From: Streptomyces sp. WAC08241
Lineage (GTDB): Bacteria; Actinomycetota; Actinomycetes; Streptomycetales; Streptomycetaceae
DNA length: 64,000 nucleotides
Direction: 5' to 3'
NCBI GenBank assembly: GCA_007858575.1
Contig: CP042279.1
Location: 992,001-1,056,000, forward strand
Shown: positions 37,799-47,139 of the stretch, piece by piece
Numbering within the stretch: the stretch's first letter is position 1
Layout of the letters: the number at the start of each line of letters is the position of its first letter
Program-made: the position numbers and the translations under genes
Notes under the pieces: model-generated
What the model was told of the DNA's origin: nothing
Databases searched by the model: none
The model's input: the letters and a program-made list of their open reading frames with translations, nothing else

Positions 37799-39917
37799 CT
37801 ACGACCGGTCCGGCGCGGTCCCTCCCCCTCGGGCAGGCGGCTCAGCGCGCCCGGCCACCACGCCCTCGGGCCGAGGTCGCGGACCAGGGCCGGGACGAGG
37901 AGCGAGCGGACGACCAGGGTGTCGAGCAGGACGCCGAAGGCCACGATGAACGCGATCTGCGCCAGGAACGCCAGCGGGATCACGCCGAGCGCGGCGAAGG
38001 TCGCCGCGAGCACCACGCCCGCCGAGGTGATCACGCCGCCGGTCGCGGTCAGGCCGATGCGGACGCCCTCGCGGACCCCGTGGCGCAGCGACTCCTCGCG
38101 GACCCGGGACATCAGGAAGATGTTGTAGTCGACGCCGAGCGCCACCAGGAAGACGAAGCGTACAGCGGCACGGAGGAGTCCGTGCCGGTGAAGCCGAGGA
38201 CGTGCTCGAAGACGAGCGCCGAGACGCCCAGGGTGGCGGCGAAGTTGAGCGCCACCGTGGCGACGAGCAGCAGCGGCAGCACGAGGGAGCGCAGCAGCGC
38301 CACCAGGATCACCAGGATGATCGCCAGGACCACCGGCACGATGAGCGCGCGGTCCCGGGCGGCGGTGCGCTGGGTGTCGTACTGCTGCGCCGTCGAGCCG
38401 CCCACCAGGGCGTCCGAGCCGGGGACCGCGTGCACGGCGGTACGGAGCCGGGCGAGCGTCTCGCGCGCCGCGTCGCTGTCGGCGGCGTCGGCGAGGGTGG
38501 CGTCGATCCGGACCCGGCCGTCGACCACGAGCGGCTTCCCGGGGGCCGGGCGGCCCGTCGCGTCCACCGGGAACGCCGAGTCGACGCCCTCGACGTCCCG
38601 CGCGGCGGCGGTCACGCGGGTCGCGGCCCCGGCGTCGGCGACGATCACGGCGGGTTGCCCGCGCCGCCGGGGAAGTGGCGGCCGAGGGTCTCCTGCGCGG
38701 CGACGGACGGCGCGTCGTTCACGAAGATCTCGTCGAAGGGGACGCCCCGGGAGTTCAGCGCGGGCGCGAAGGCGGCGCAGGCCAGGAGGCCGGCGAGGGT
38801 GATGGCCCAGACCTTGCGGGGCGCGCGGTCGACCACGGCGGCGACCCGCTGCCAGAGGGCCTGCCGCCCCGGGCGGCTCGGGGTCCGCCTCCGGGAGCGT
38901 CTTCGGGCGGGCCGGCCAGTAGGCGGCGCGGCCCGTGAGGACCAGGGCCGCCGGGAGGAAGGTGAGCGCGCTGAGCACCGCGCAGACGATGCCGATGGCG
39001 CCGACCGGACCGAGCGCCCGGTTGTTGGACAGGTCGCTCGCGAGCAGGGCGATCAGCGCGAGCGCGACGGTGGCGGCGCTGGCGACGATCGGCTCGACGG
39101 AGCGGCGCAGGGCCTTGCGCATGGCGGCGAACCGGTCGGCGCCGGGGCGGTGAGCTCCTCCCGGTAGCGGGCGGCGAGGAGCAGCGCGTAGTCGGTCGCG
39201 GCGCCGATCACCAGGATGGACAGGATGCCCTGCACCTGGCCGTCCACCCTGACCAGGTCGGCGTCGGCGAGCACGTACACGATCGCGCAGGCCAGGCCGA
39301 GGGCGAACACCGCGCCCAGGATGATCATCAGGGGCAGCAGGACGCTGCGGTAGACGAGGAGCAGGATCAGCAGCACCGCGACCAGGGCGACGGCGAGGAG
39401 CAGTCCGTCGATGCCGGAGAAGGCGTCGGAGAGGTCGGCCTGGGTGGCGGCGGGGCCCGCGAGCCACACGGTCGTCCCGGGCACCGGGGCCGCCGCCTTC
39501 CGCACCGCGTCGAGCGTGTCCGGCAGGGCGTCGCCGAGGTCGGCCGGAGCGGGACGACGGCCCGCAGCGCCTTCCCGTCCTCGGAGGCCAGGGCGGGGAG
39601 GGCGGCCCGGCGGTCCCCGGACGGCCGGAGAGCGCGGCGAGGGACCGGGTGGCGGCGTCGGCCGAGCCGGGCTCCAGGGTGCCGCCGTCCTTCGCCGTCC
39701 ACACCACGATCGCGGGCACCGACTCCGAGGTGCGGAAGGCCTTCTGCGCCTCGATGGCCTTGGTGGACTCGGCGCTGCGGGGCAGGAAGGCCGCCTGGTC
39801 GTTGGTGGAGACCTCGCCGAGCCGGCCGGCGAAGGGCCGAGCCCGCGCCGACGGCGAGCCAGACGAGGAGGAGGACCAGGGGACGAGGAAGCGGGTCCGG
39901 CGGGAGGCGCGGGGCAT
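37799..39917 (-). CDS. MMPL family transporter (RND superfamily)
   Basis: About 706 residues in two six-helix halves: GEVSTNDQAAFLPRSAESTK (periplasmic N-part), LLAVALVAVLLILLLVYRSV, ILVIGAATDYALLLAARYRE, NNRALGPVGAIGIVCAVLSA, IVPVVLAIILVILVALLRSL, MALGVDYNIFLMSRVREESL and FGVLLDTLVVRSLLVPALV. G-A-A-T-D-Y and G-V-D-Y-N are the proton-relay signatures. It probably exports lipids or drugs and is likely repressed through the MarR-type site in its promoter. Breaks lie near 38160, 38650, 38870, 39150, 39550, 39615 and 39850; the stop is inferred. Confidence 0.88.
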
Positions 39918-39927
39918 CGGTTCTCCG

Positions 39928-39965
39928 AACTATGACTTGACCATCAACAATCTCAATGATTGAGA
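39928..39965 (-). promoter_or_regulatory. MMPL promoter overlapped by a MarR-type operator
   Basis: Reverse strand: -35 TTGAGA, 17-bp spacer, -10 ATAGTT (39928-39933). TCTCAAT-G-ATTGAGA (39951-39965), an exact 15-bp palindrome, covers the -35 box. Confidence 0.8.
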
Positions 39966-40130
39966 GAAGTGTGTACCACTCCGGGGAGGGCCGGACGCCC
40001 GGGTACCCGGAACGGGCGATCGGATGCCACGGAACACCGCGTACGCGTGCTCTCGTGGGACCTTCGGCGGTGACGGGCCGTGCGGATGCACCCGTTCGGC
40101 GCAGCGTCCGCGTTCCGCGGGGCGTCCGTC

Positions 40131-40622
40131 TCAGCGGCGCGGTACGCGCAGGGCGCCCAGTTCGTCGTTCAGGACGTTCAGGAAGCGCAGGGCCACCGCG
40201 AGTTCGTCGTCGTCGAACCGGTCCCGCGCCCGGGCCGTCGCCTCCGCGAGCGGCAGGAAGTACCGGCGGGCCGCCGCCCTCGCCCCGTCCTCGTAGTGCA
40301 CGTGCACCACGCGGCGGTCGGCGCTCTCCCGGGACCTGCGGATGTGCCCGGCCCGCTCCAGCCGGTCCAGACAGGCCGTCACCGCGCCGGAGGTGAGCCC
40401 GAGGTGCTCCCGGAGCCGCCCCGGCGTCAGCGGCTCGGGGCTGTCCAGGACGACGGCGAGCGCCTGCACGTCCGTGGGGTGCAGCCCCTGGGCCTGGGCG
40501 AAGCCGTGCACGAGGCGGTTGATCTCGCCCTGCGTCCGCCGCAGCGCGACGGCGAAACTGTGCAGGTCACCGGCGCCGCCCGACGGGGCGGCGGGAACGT
40601 CTCGGTCTTCTTCGCGGGCCAC
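40131..40622 (-). CDS. MarR family transcriptional regulator
   Basis: Intact, 163 residues: DLHSFAVALRRTQGEINRLV, HGFAQAQGLHPTDVQALAVV, LDSPEPLTPGRLREHLGLTS, GAVTACLDRLERAGHIRRSR, ESADRRVVHVHYEDGARAAA. The winged helix with the A-D-R-R-V-V-x-V wing is standard MarR. It is transcribed toward the MMPL exporter, and a MarR-type palindrome sits in the exporter promoter, so it is probably its repressor. TAGGCT on the reverse strand (40629-40634) is 6 nt before the GTG start: a leaderless mRNA. Confidence 0.92.
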   Translation of the reverse strand: MAREEDRDVPAAPSGGAGDLHSFAVALRRTQGEINRLVHGFAQAQGLHPTDVQALAVVLDSPEPLTPGRLREHLGLTSGAVTACLDRLERAGHIRRSRESADRRVVHVHYEDGARAAARRYFLPLAEATARARDRFDDDELAVALRFLNVLNDELGALRVPRR

Positions 40623-40749
40623 GCGTTCAGCCTATAGACATCGCCCTCCCGCATCCGTCCGGGCCATGGTGGGAGAAGAAGCGGCGTGGGACCCGCCCCG
40701 CACGGGTCCCGGCGAGCCGCCCCCGGGACGGAACGGAGCACTCCCTGCC

Positions 40750-42567
40750 ATGGCGACACACCCCAGGGCCACGCCCGGCCCGACGCCGGACGGTCCGAGG
40801 CCGTCCGATCCGACACCGGGCGGCCCGACGCCGTCCGGCCCGACGCCGTCCGACCCGACGCCGTCCGACCCGAGGCCGCCCGATCCGACGCTGGATGGTC
40901 CGAGGCCGGAAGACCCGACGCCGTCCGATTCGGCGCCGTCCGATTCGGCGCCGTCCGACCCGAGGCCGGAAGGCCTGGCGCCGGGCGATCCGTCCGGTGC
41001 CGGGTCCGGCCTCTGCCTCGTGACCGGCGCCGGCGGCTACATCGGCGGCCGGCTCGTCCCCGAGCTGCTCGACGCCGGCCGCCGCGTGCGCTGCCTGGCC
41101 CGCACCCCCGCCAACCTCCGCGACTACCCCTGGGCCGACCGGGTCGAGATCGTCAAGGGAGACGTCACCGACGCGGCGACCCTGAAGCCCGCGTTCGAGG
41201 GCGTGGAGGTGGCCTACTACCTCGTGCACTCCCTCGGCTCCGGGCACGACTTCGAGGAGACGGACCGGCGCGCGGCCCGGACCTTCGCCGAGGAGGCCCG
41301 CGCCGCCGGCGTCCGCCGCATCGTCTACCTGGGCGGCCTCACACCACAGGGCGTGCCCGAGGAGGAACTCTCCCCGCACCTGCGCTCCCGCGCCGAGGTC
41401 GGCCGCATCCTGCTCGACTCCGGCGTCCCCACGACCGTGCTGCGGGCCGCCGTCGTCATCGGCTCCGGCTCCGCCTCCTTCGAGATGCTCCGCTACCTCA
41501 CCGAGCGGCTCCCCGTGATGCTGACGCCGAGCTGGGTCAGGACCCACGTCCAGCCCATCGCCGTGCGCGACGTGCTGCGCTACCTCGTCGGCAGCGCGGA
41601 CATGCCCCCGGACGTCAACCGGGCCTTCGACGTCGGCGGCCCGGACGTCCTCACCTACCGCGACATGATGATCGAGTACGCGGTCGTCGCCGGCCTGCCC
41701 AAGCGCCTCATCGTGTCCGTGCCGATGCTTACCCCGGGCCTGTCCAGCCACTGGATCGGCCTGGTCACGCCCGTCCCGGCCGGCCTGGCCCGGCCGCTCG
41801 CGGAGTCGCTGCGGTACGAAGTGGTCTGCGCCGAGCACGACATCGCGGAGTACGTCCCCGACCCGCCCGGCACCCCGATCCCCTTCGGCCGCGCCTCACC
41901 CTCGCCCTCCGGCGCATCCAGGAGGCCAAGGTCACCACCCGGTGGTCCTCCGCCTCGCTGCCCGGCGCGCCCAGCGACCCGCTGCCCACCGACCCCGACT
42001 GGGCCGGCGGCAGCCTCTACACCGACGAACGCGAACGGACCGTCGACGCCCCGCCGGAGACCCTCTGGAAGGTCGTCGAGGGGATCGGCGGCGAGAACGG
42101 CTGGTACTCCTTCCCGCTGGCCTGGGCCGTACGCGGCTGGCTCGACCGGCTCGTCGGCGGCGTGGGCCTGCGCCGGGGCCGCCGGGACGCCCAGCGGCTC
42201 CGGGTCGGCGACGCGCTCGACTTCTGGCGGGTCGAGGAGATCGAGCGGGCAGCCTGCTCCGGCTGCGCGCGGAGATGCGGCTCCCCGGGCTCGCCTGGCT
42301 GGAGATGCGCTCCGAACGCGACGAGCAGGGGCGGACCCGCTACCGCCAGCGCGCCCTGTTCCATCCGCGCGGACTCGCCGGGCAGGTGTACTGGTGGAGC
42401 GTGGCGCCGTTCCACGCGGTCGTCTTCGGCGGCATGGCGCGCAACATCGCCCGCACGGCGGAACGGGCGGCGGCCGACGGGCCCGTGTCGCCGCAGGGCG
42501 CGGACGGGCCGGCCGCCCGCGCCGGCGACGTACCGGCCCACGCGGGGAGGCACCGCCCCGCGCGTGA
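40750..42567 (+). CDS. NAD(P)-binding SDR protein fused to DUF2867, with Pro/Asp repeat leader
   Basis: Residues ~10-85 are P-[ST]-[DG]-P repeats encoded by 15-bp DNA units (GTCCGACCCGACGCC and variants). The atypical SDR domain reads LCLVTGAGGYIGGRLVPELL, then DAGRRVRCLARTPANLRDYP, EIVKGDVTDAATLKPAFEGV, EVAYYLVHSLGSGHDFEETD, GVRRIVYLGGLTPQG. The C-terminal DUF2867 region has TVDAPPETLWKVVEGIGGEN, LRVGDALDFWRVEEIER and LFHPRGLAGQVYWWSVAPFH. Related fusions occur beside photolyase genes in actinobacteria; their reaction is not known. Breaks lie near 41895, 42255 and 42530. The stop is inferred. Confidence 0.8.
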   Translation: MATHPRATPGPTPDGPRPSDPTPGGPTPSGPTPSDPTPSDPRPPDPTLDGPRPEDPTPSDSAPSDSAPSDPRPEGLAPGDPSGAGSGLCLVTGAGGYIGGRLVPELLDAGRRVRCLARTPANLRDYPWADRVEIVKGDVTDAATLKPAFEGVEVAYYLVHSLGSGHDFEETDRRAARTFAEEARAAGVRRIVYLGGLTPQGVPEEELSPHLRSRAEVGRILLDSGVPTTVLRAAVVIGSGSASFEMLRYLTERLPVMLTPSWVRTHVQPIAVRDVLRYLVGSADMPPDVNRAFDVGGPDVLTYRDMMIEYAVVAGLPKRLIVSVPMLTPGLSSHWIGLVTPVPAGLARPLAESLRYEVVCAEHDIAEYVPDPPGTPIPFGRASPSPSGASRRPRSPPGGPPPRCPARPATRCPPTPTGPAAASTPTNANGPSTPRRRPSGRSSRGSAARTAGTPSRWPGPYAAGSTGSSAAWACAGAAGTPSGSGSATRSTSGGSRRSSGQPAPAARGDAAPRARLAGDALRTRRAGADPLPPARPVPSARTRRAGVLVERGAVPRGRLRRHGAQHRPHGGTGGGRRARVAAGRGRAGRPRRRRTGPRGEAPPRA

Positions 42568-42775
42568 GGTCCGTGCGCGGGGGCCTGCCGGAGCGGGACG
42601 GGCCCTCCGGGGCACGCCGGTCCGCGCGGAGCGCCCCCGCATCCGTATGCCTGCCGCGGGCGGAAAAGGGACGGCACGGCCGCCACGCGGCCACAGGGCC
42701 GCACCACAGTCGCAGTCCACCGGGCGTCCTGCCCCGCGGGCGCCGTCCGGTGGCCGAACCCCAGAACCAGGCGCC
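42568..42775. other. region between the SDR and photolyase genes
   Basis: This 208-bp G/C-rich stretch continues open in one frame. I see no convincing promoter or hairpin. If the SDR stop is misplaced, part of it could be coding. Confidence 0.35.
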
Positions 42776-44144
42776 ATGACCGTCTCCGTCGTCCTCTTCA
42801 CCTCCGACCTCCGGGTGCACGACCACCCGCCCCTGCGCGCCGCCGTGGACGCGGCGGACGAGGTCGTCCCGCTGTTCGTCCGGGACCCCGCCGTCGACCG
42901 GGCCGGCTTCGCCGCCCCCAACCGGCTCGCCTTCCTCGCCGACTGCCTGACTGACCTCGACGCCGGACTGCGCCGGCGCGGCGGGCGGCTCGTCGTGCGC
43001 GAGGGCGACGCCGTGGCCGAAGTCTGCGGCGCGGTGCGGCAGTCCGACGCCGACGAGGTCCACATGGCCGCCGACCACTCCGCCTTCGCGCACGCCCGCG
43101 AGGCGCGGCTGCGGGACGCCCTGGAGTCCGACGGGCGCCGCTCTACGTGCACGACGCCGTGACCACCGTCGTGCCGCCCGGCGACGTCACCCCGCAGGGC
43201 TCCGACCACTTCGCGGTCTTCACCCCGTACTTCCGCCGCTGGTCCGGCGAACAGCTCCGCGCGCCCCTGGCGGCCCCCGGGCGGTAAGGGTGCCGAGCGG
43301 TCTGCGCTCCGACGGGCCGCCGTCGCGCGCCTCCGTGGCGGACGTGTCCGAGGGCCTCGCGAAGGGCGGCGAGACCACGGCCCGGCGCAGGCTCGGCGCC
43401 TGGCTGTCCCGGCACGCCGACGCCTACGAGACCGGCCACGACGACCTCGCCGGGGACACGACCTCGCGGCTCTCCCCGTACCTCCACTTCGGCGCGCTCT
43501 CGGCCACCGAGGCCGTCCACCGGGCCCGCGCCCGGGGCGGTCCGGGCGCCGAGGCCTTCGTACGGCAGCTCTGCTGGCGGGACTTCCACCGCCAGATGCT
43601 CTCCGCGCGCCCCGCGATCGCCGCCGACGACTACCGGCCCCGGCACGACCGCTGGCGGCGGGGCGCGCGGGCCGAGGCGGACCTGCGGGCCTGGCGGGAG
43701 GGCCGCACCGGCTACCCCGTGGTGGACGCGGCCCTGCGCCAACTCGCCCACGAGGGCTGGATGCACAACAGGGGCCGGCTGCTCACCGCCTCCTTCCTCA
43801 CCAAGACGCTCTACCTCGACTGGCGTGAGGGCGCCCGGCACTTCCTCCGCCTCCTCGTGGACGGCGACCTCGCCAACAACCAGCTCAACTGGCAGTGGGT
43901 GGCCGGGACCGGGGCCGACAGCCGGCCGAACCGGGTCCTCAACCCCGTGACGCAGGGGAAGCGTTACGACCCCGACGGCGCCTACGTCCGCCGCTGGTCC
44001 CCGAACTCGCCGCCCTGCCCGGCGCCTCGGTCCACGAGCCCTGGAAGCGGAAGGACCGGGAGGGGCGGCGCGCGCCTATCCCGAGCCGCTGATCGCCCTC
44101 GCCGACGGCACCGCCCGCTTCGGCACGGCCGGGGCCTGGAGTAG
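42776..44144 (+). CDS. phr: deoxyribodipyrimidine photo-lyase
   Basis: Light-driven repair of UV-induced pyrimidine dimers. The N-terminal antenna domain reads MTVSVVLFTSDLRVHDHPPL, RAAVDAADEVVPLFVRDPAV, LADCLTDLDAGLRRRGGRLV. The FAD domain contains SRLSPYLHFGALSATEAVHR, FVRQLCWRDFHRQMLSARPA, GYPVVDAALRQLAHEGWMHN, LVDGDLANNQLNWQWVAGTG and PNRVLNPVTQGKRYDPDGAY. Length is about 456. It lies next to litS/litR-type genes, consistent with light induction. Breaks lie near 43138, 43285, 44003, 44080 and 44122; the end is inferred. Confidence 0.93.
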
Positions 44145-44189
44145 GGGTGGGCGCGTCCGAGCGGGCGGCGATGCGTCGAAAAGCGGAAG

Positions 44190-44211
44190 ACGACGCACAA
44201 ACGATGCGAGT
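44190..44211. promoter_or_regulatory. 22-bp motif upstream of the litS-like gene (copy 1)
   Basis: ACGACGCACAA, then A, then CGATGCGAGT. It differs at one position from the copy at 47113-47134 upstream of litR. It contains CGCA...TGCG arms; GATGCGTCG at 44170-44178 and CGACGCA at 44191-44197 add a second inverted pair. Confidence 0.75.
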
Positions 44212-44282
44212 TGAGCCACCCCTTCCCCGGACGGAGGCTGAGGGAGCCGGGGCACGGAGCCCCAGCGAGGAGGAGCTTCGCC

Positions 44283-44954
44283 ATGAACGCAGCCCGTACG
44301 GCCGTCCGCGGCCCCGCCCCCGCGTACGACCCGGCCGCCCCGGCGACCCGTGCGGCGGACCTCCCCCGGACGCCGGAGCGACCTTTCCCGCCCTCTCCGA
44401 CGCGGAGGTCGGCCGGGGCTCGTCCGGGGCGACGAGCACTGCCTCGCCCTCGCCCACCACCGCTGGGCGCGCCTCGTGCACACCCTGGCCTCCCGCGCCC
44501 TGGGCGACCCGCGCGAGGCCGAGGACGTCACCCAGCAGGTCTTCCTCGCCGCCTGGCGCGGCCGCGCCGGATACCGCCCCGAGCGCGGCTCCGTACCCGC
44601 CTGGCTCGTCGGCATCACCCGGCGGAAGATCGCCGACGCGCTCGGCGCCCGCACCCGCAGGCTCGACCTCGTCGCCGCCGCCGGAGCGGCCCTGCCCCCG
44701 TCCGACGGCACCGGGGAGGGGCCCGACCACGTCCTCGACCGGATCGTGGTCACCCGCGAACTCGCCCGCCTGCCGCGCGTCCAGCGCGACGTCCTGGCCC
44801 TCGCGTTCTTCGGGGACCTGACGCAGACGCAGATCGCCCACCGCACGGGCCTGCCCCTGGGCACCGTCAAGAGCCACGCGCGCCGGGGCCTCCAGCGGAT
44901 GCGCCGCAGCCTCGCCGTCGCCGAAGCGGCCACCGGCGGGCCGTCACGGCCTGA
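44283..44954 (+). CDS. ECF sigma factor, LitS-like
   Basis: The start ATG 44283 follows GAGGAG. After an Ala/Pro-rich leader, region 2 reads LVRGDEHCLALAHHRWARLV, HTLASRALGDPREAEDVTQQ, VFLAAWRGRAGYRPERGSVP, AWLVGITRRKIADALGARTR, and region 4 reads ARLPRVQRDVLALAFFGDLT, QTQIAHRTGLPLGTVKSHAR, RGLQRMRRSLAV. The photolyase upstream and the LitR-like gene nearby suggest it is the light-induced sigma factor known from S. coelicolor carotenogenesis. The stop is ambiguous: one frame closes at 44954, another at 45054. Breaks lie near 44370 and 44415. Confidence 0.75.
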   Translation: MNAARTAVRGPAPAYDPAAPATRAADLPRTPERPFPPSPTRRSAGARPGRRALPRPRPPPLGAPRAHPGLPRPGRPARGRGRHPAGLPRRLARPRRIPPRARLRTRLARRHHPAEDRRRARRPHPQARPRRRRRSGPAPVRRHRGGARPRPRPDRGHPRTRPPAARPARRPGPRVLRGPDADADRPPHGPAPGHRQEPRAPGPPADAPQPRRRRSGHRRAVTA

Positions 44955-45157
44955 ACGGCCCCCGGGACGACCTGACGTTCTATGCCCCGCCCGACGCCCG
45001 CCTCCCACGGAGATCGCGAGTCCAACCCGTCCTTCCGGTGGGGCCCGTACCTGACGCCGCGTGGGACCTGGCAGACTGCGGGCCTCACGGTCGTCTCCCC
45101 CTCGTCACGAGCGGACCGCTCGTCCTGGGAAGCGGCAAGCGACTTCTGGAGGCCCAT

Positions 45158-45898
45158 ATGGCGCAGCGGCCCGGACACGCGGCCCACAAGGCCCGCGCGA
45201 GCGGGTTCTCCCCCGGCCTGCGCACCGGCGCGCGGACGGGACGGCCGGCCGGTGAACGTCTGCCGCACCCGGCGCGCCGAGACCGGCGCCCTCCTCGTCC
45301 GCAGCGCCCCCGAGGCGCCCACCGCGGCCGTCCTGCTGCTCCACGGCGGCCGCGCCGACGGGCCCGAGCCGCCGCCCGCCCTCAATCTCCCGGCGCTGCG
45401 CATGCGCCCTTCGCCGCCGCCGTCACCCGCGCCGTCCGGGGCCGGAGCGTCCTCGTCGCCGAGGTCCGCTACCGCCACCGCGGCTGGAACGGGGCGCGCG
45501 CCGACGCCGCCCGGGACGCCGAGACCGCCCTGAACGACCTCCGCGAGCGGATCGGGCCCGTGCCCGTCGTGCTCCTCGGCCACTCCATGGGCGGCCGTGC
45601 TGCGCTCCGCGCCGCGGGCGACCCCGCCGTGCGCGGGTCGTCGCCCTCGCGCCCTGGTGCCCGTCCGGCGAGCCCGTCGAGCACCTCGGCGGCCGGCGGC
45701 TCTACCTGCTCCACGACGAGACCGACCGCGTCACCTCCGCCCGCGAGTCCTGGGACTTCGTCCGCAGGGCCAGGGCGGCGGGAGCCGACGCGGTGGGCAT
45801 CCCGATGCGGATCGGCGGCCACGCCATGCTCCGGGGCGCGGACGTCTGGCACCGCAGGGCGGCCGAACTCACGGCGGCGCTGCTCTCACACGGATAGA
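45158..45898 (+). CDS. alpha/beta hydrolase
   Basis: About 246 residues: VNVCRTRRAETGALLVRSAP, AAVLLLHGGRADGPEPPPAL, FAAAVTRAVRGRSVLVAEVR, VPVVLLGHSMGGRAALRAAG (nucleophile Ser in G-H-S-M-G-G), LYLLHDETDRVTSARESWDF (acid Asp) and GIPMRIGGHAMLRGADVWHR (His). No signal peptide. The substrate is unknown; the position in the light/B12 locus is the only hint. Breaks lie near 45245, 45410, 45630 and 45655. Confidence 0.85.
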
Positions 45899-45918
45899 AG
45901 CCCGGGGCCCGCACCGCA

Positions 45919-46032
45919 CCCGGGCCCCCTCACACCCGGGCCCCTCACACCCGGGCCCCCTCACACCCGGGCCCCTCACACCCGGGCCCCACCTCACACC
46001 CGGGGCCCCTCACACCCGGTTCCGCCTCACAC
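45919..46032. repeat. minisatellite, seven units of 15-18 bp
   Basis: The unit is CCCGGGCCCC(C)TCACA. Units 1-4 alternate 16 and 15 bp, then slightly diverged copies follow. Each unit holds a CCCGGG palindrome. The array separates the converging hydrolase and LitR-like genes, and the litR stop lies in its last unit. Confidence 0.85.
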
Positions 46033-47101
46033 CGGGGCGCGGCGACCCGCGTCCCCGCGTGGTGGGAGAGCGCGTCGAGCGCCTCCCGCAGGCCGCCCGG
46101 ACGCAGCATCCCCGGCCCCGGGCCCCGGCCCGCCCAGCCGGGGCCGGCCAGAGCATCAGCGGACGCGTCCGCGCCCCCTTCACACCGAACGAGCTCCCGG
46201 CGACGTGCCGGGCGAGGGCGTGGTTCGCGGTGGAGCGCGCCTGCGACCAGAGCACGACCGCGGCCGGACCCATGCGCCGCACGGCGGCGTCGAGCGCCTC
46301 GGCGGGGACGGCCGCGCCGAACATCCGGGTCGGCAGACCGCGCTCGGAGAGCCCCGCCGCCAGCGCCTCCAGGGCAGGGTGTGCTGCTCGCCGGGCACAC
46401 AGGCCAGGAGCACCGGCGGTACGGGGCCAGGGAGCCGTGTCCGGCGGGGAGACCTGCCGGAGCGCGGTCGACACGTGCCAGGACAGCAGGTGCTCCACCT
46501 CGACGTAGCGGTCCCCGGACGACTCCCACTTGCGGCCCACCGCGTGCAGGGTCGGGGCCATCACCTCCTCCCAGGCGGTGACGAGCCCGTGGTCCGCGAC
46601 GGCGTCCCGGAGCAGGGCGTCCAGGGCGGGGCCGTCGAGCCGCACGGCGGCCCGCGCGAGGCCCCGGCACTCCCGCCGCACGTCACCGAGCGGAAGCCCG
46701 TTGCCGGACCCGGGCTGCCGGGCCGGCCCCGGCTCCTCGGGACGGTCCCGGAGCGACCCCGCGGGGCGGTCGGGGTACGGCTCCGGCTCCGTGGACCGGG
46801 CCCGCGTCCCCGGGGCTGTACCGGGGACCGCTCCGAGAACCGCGCCGGGGTCCTCCGCCCCGGTCCTGGCCGCCCGCGCGATCCGCGCCGCCTCGGCCGG
46901 AGGGGCGCCCGAGGCCGTCAGCCGGCACATCGCCTCCAGCATCGCGACGTCCTCCGGGGCCCAGCGCCGGTGCCGTCCGCCCTCGCGGGCGGCGGGCCCC
47001 ATCCCGTACCGCCGGTCCCACGAGCGCAGGGTGGTCGGGGACACCCCGAGGCGCCGCGCCACCGCTCCGGTGGTGAGTCCGTACGTCGCCGGTTCGGTCA
47101 T
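46027..47101 (-). CDS. litR: MerR-type regulator with B12-binding domain, LitR/CarH-like
   Basis: The MerR domain reads GLTTGAVARRLGVSPTTLRS, WDRRYGMGPAAREGGRHRRW and APEDVAMLEAMCRLTASGAP. A helical bundle carries LHAVGRKWESSGDRYVEVEH, the Trp...Glu-His element that contacts adenosylcobalamin. A B12-fold domain carries LLACVPGEQHTLPLEALAAG (lower axial His in P-G-E-Q-H) and RMFGAAVPAEALDAAVRRMG. In known LitR/CarH proteins, light breaks the Co-C bond and releases repression. TAACCT on the reverse strand, 6 nt before the ATG, predicts a leaderless mRNA. Breaks lie near 46415, 46375, 46115 and 46035; the end is inferred. Confidence 0.85.
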
Positions 47102-47112
47102 ACGGCCAGGTT

Positions 47113-47134
47113 ACGACGCACAACCGATGCGAGT
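47113..47134. promoter_or_regulatory. 22-bp motif upstream of the litR-like gene (copy 2)
   Basis: ACGACGCACAA, then C, then CGATGCGAGT. It abuts the reverse-strand -10 box TAACCT (47108-47113) of litR, so occupancy would block litR transcription. Confidence 0.8.
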
Positions 47135-47139
47135 ACGCG

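Noticed and set aside
45919..46032. Regular repeats considered as a CRISPR array
   Set aside because: Units are 15-18 bp with no unique spacers and no cas genes nearby; it is a minisatellite.
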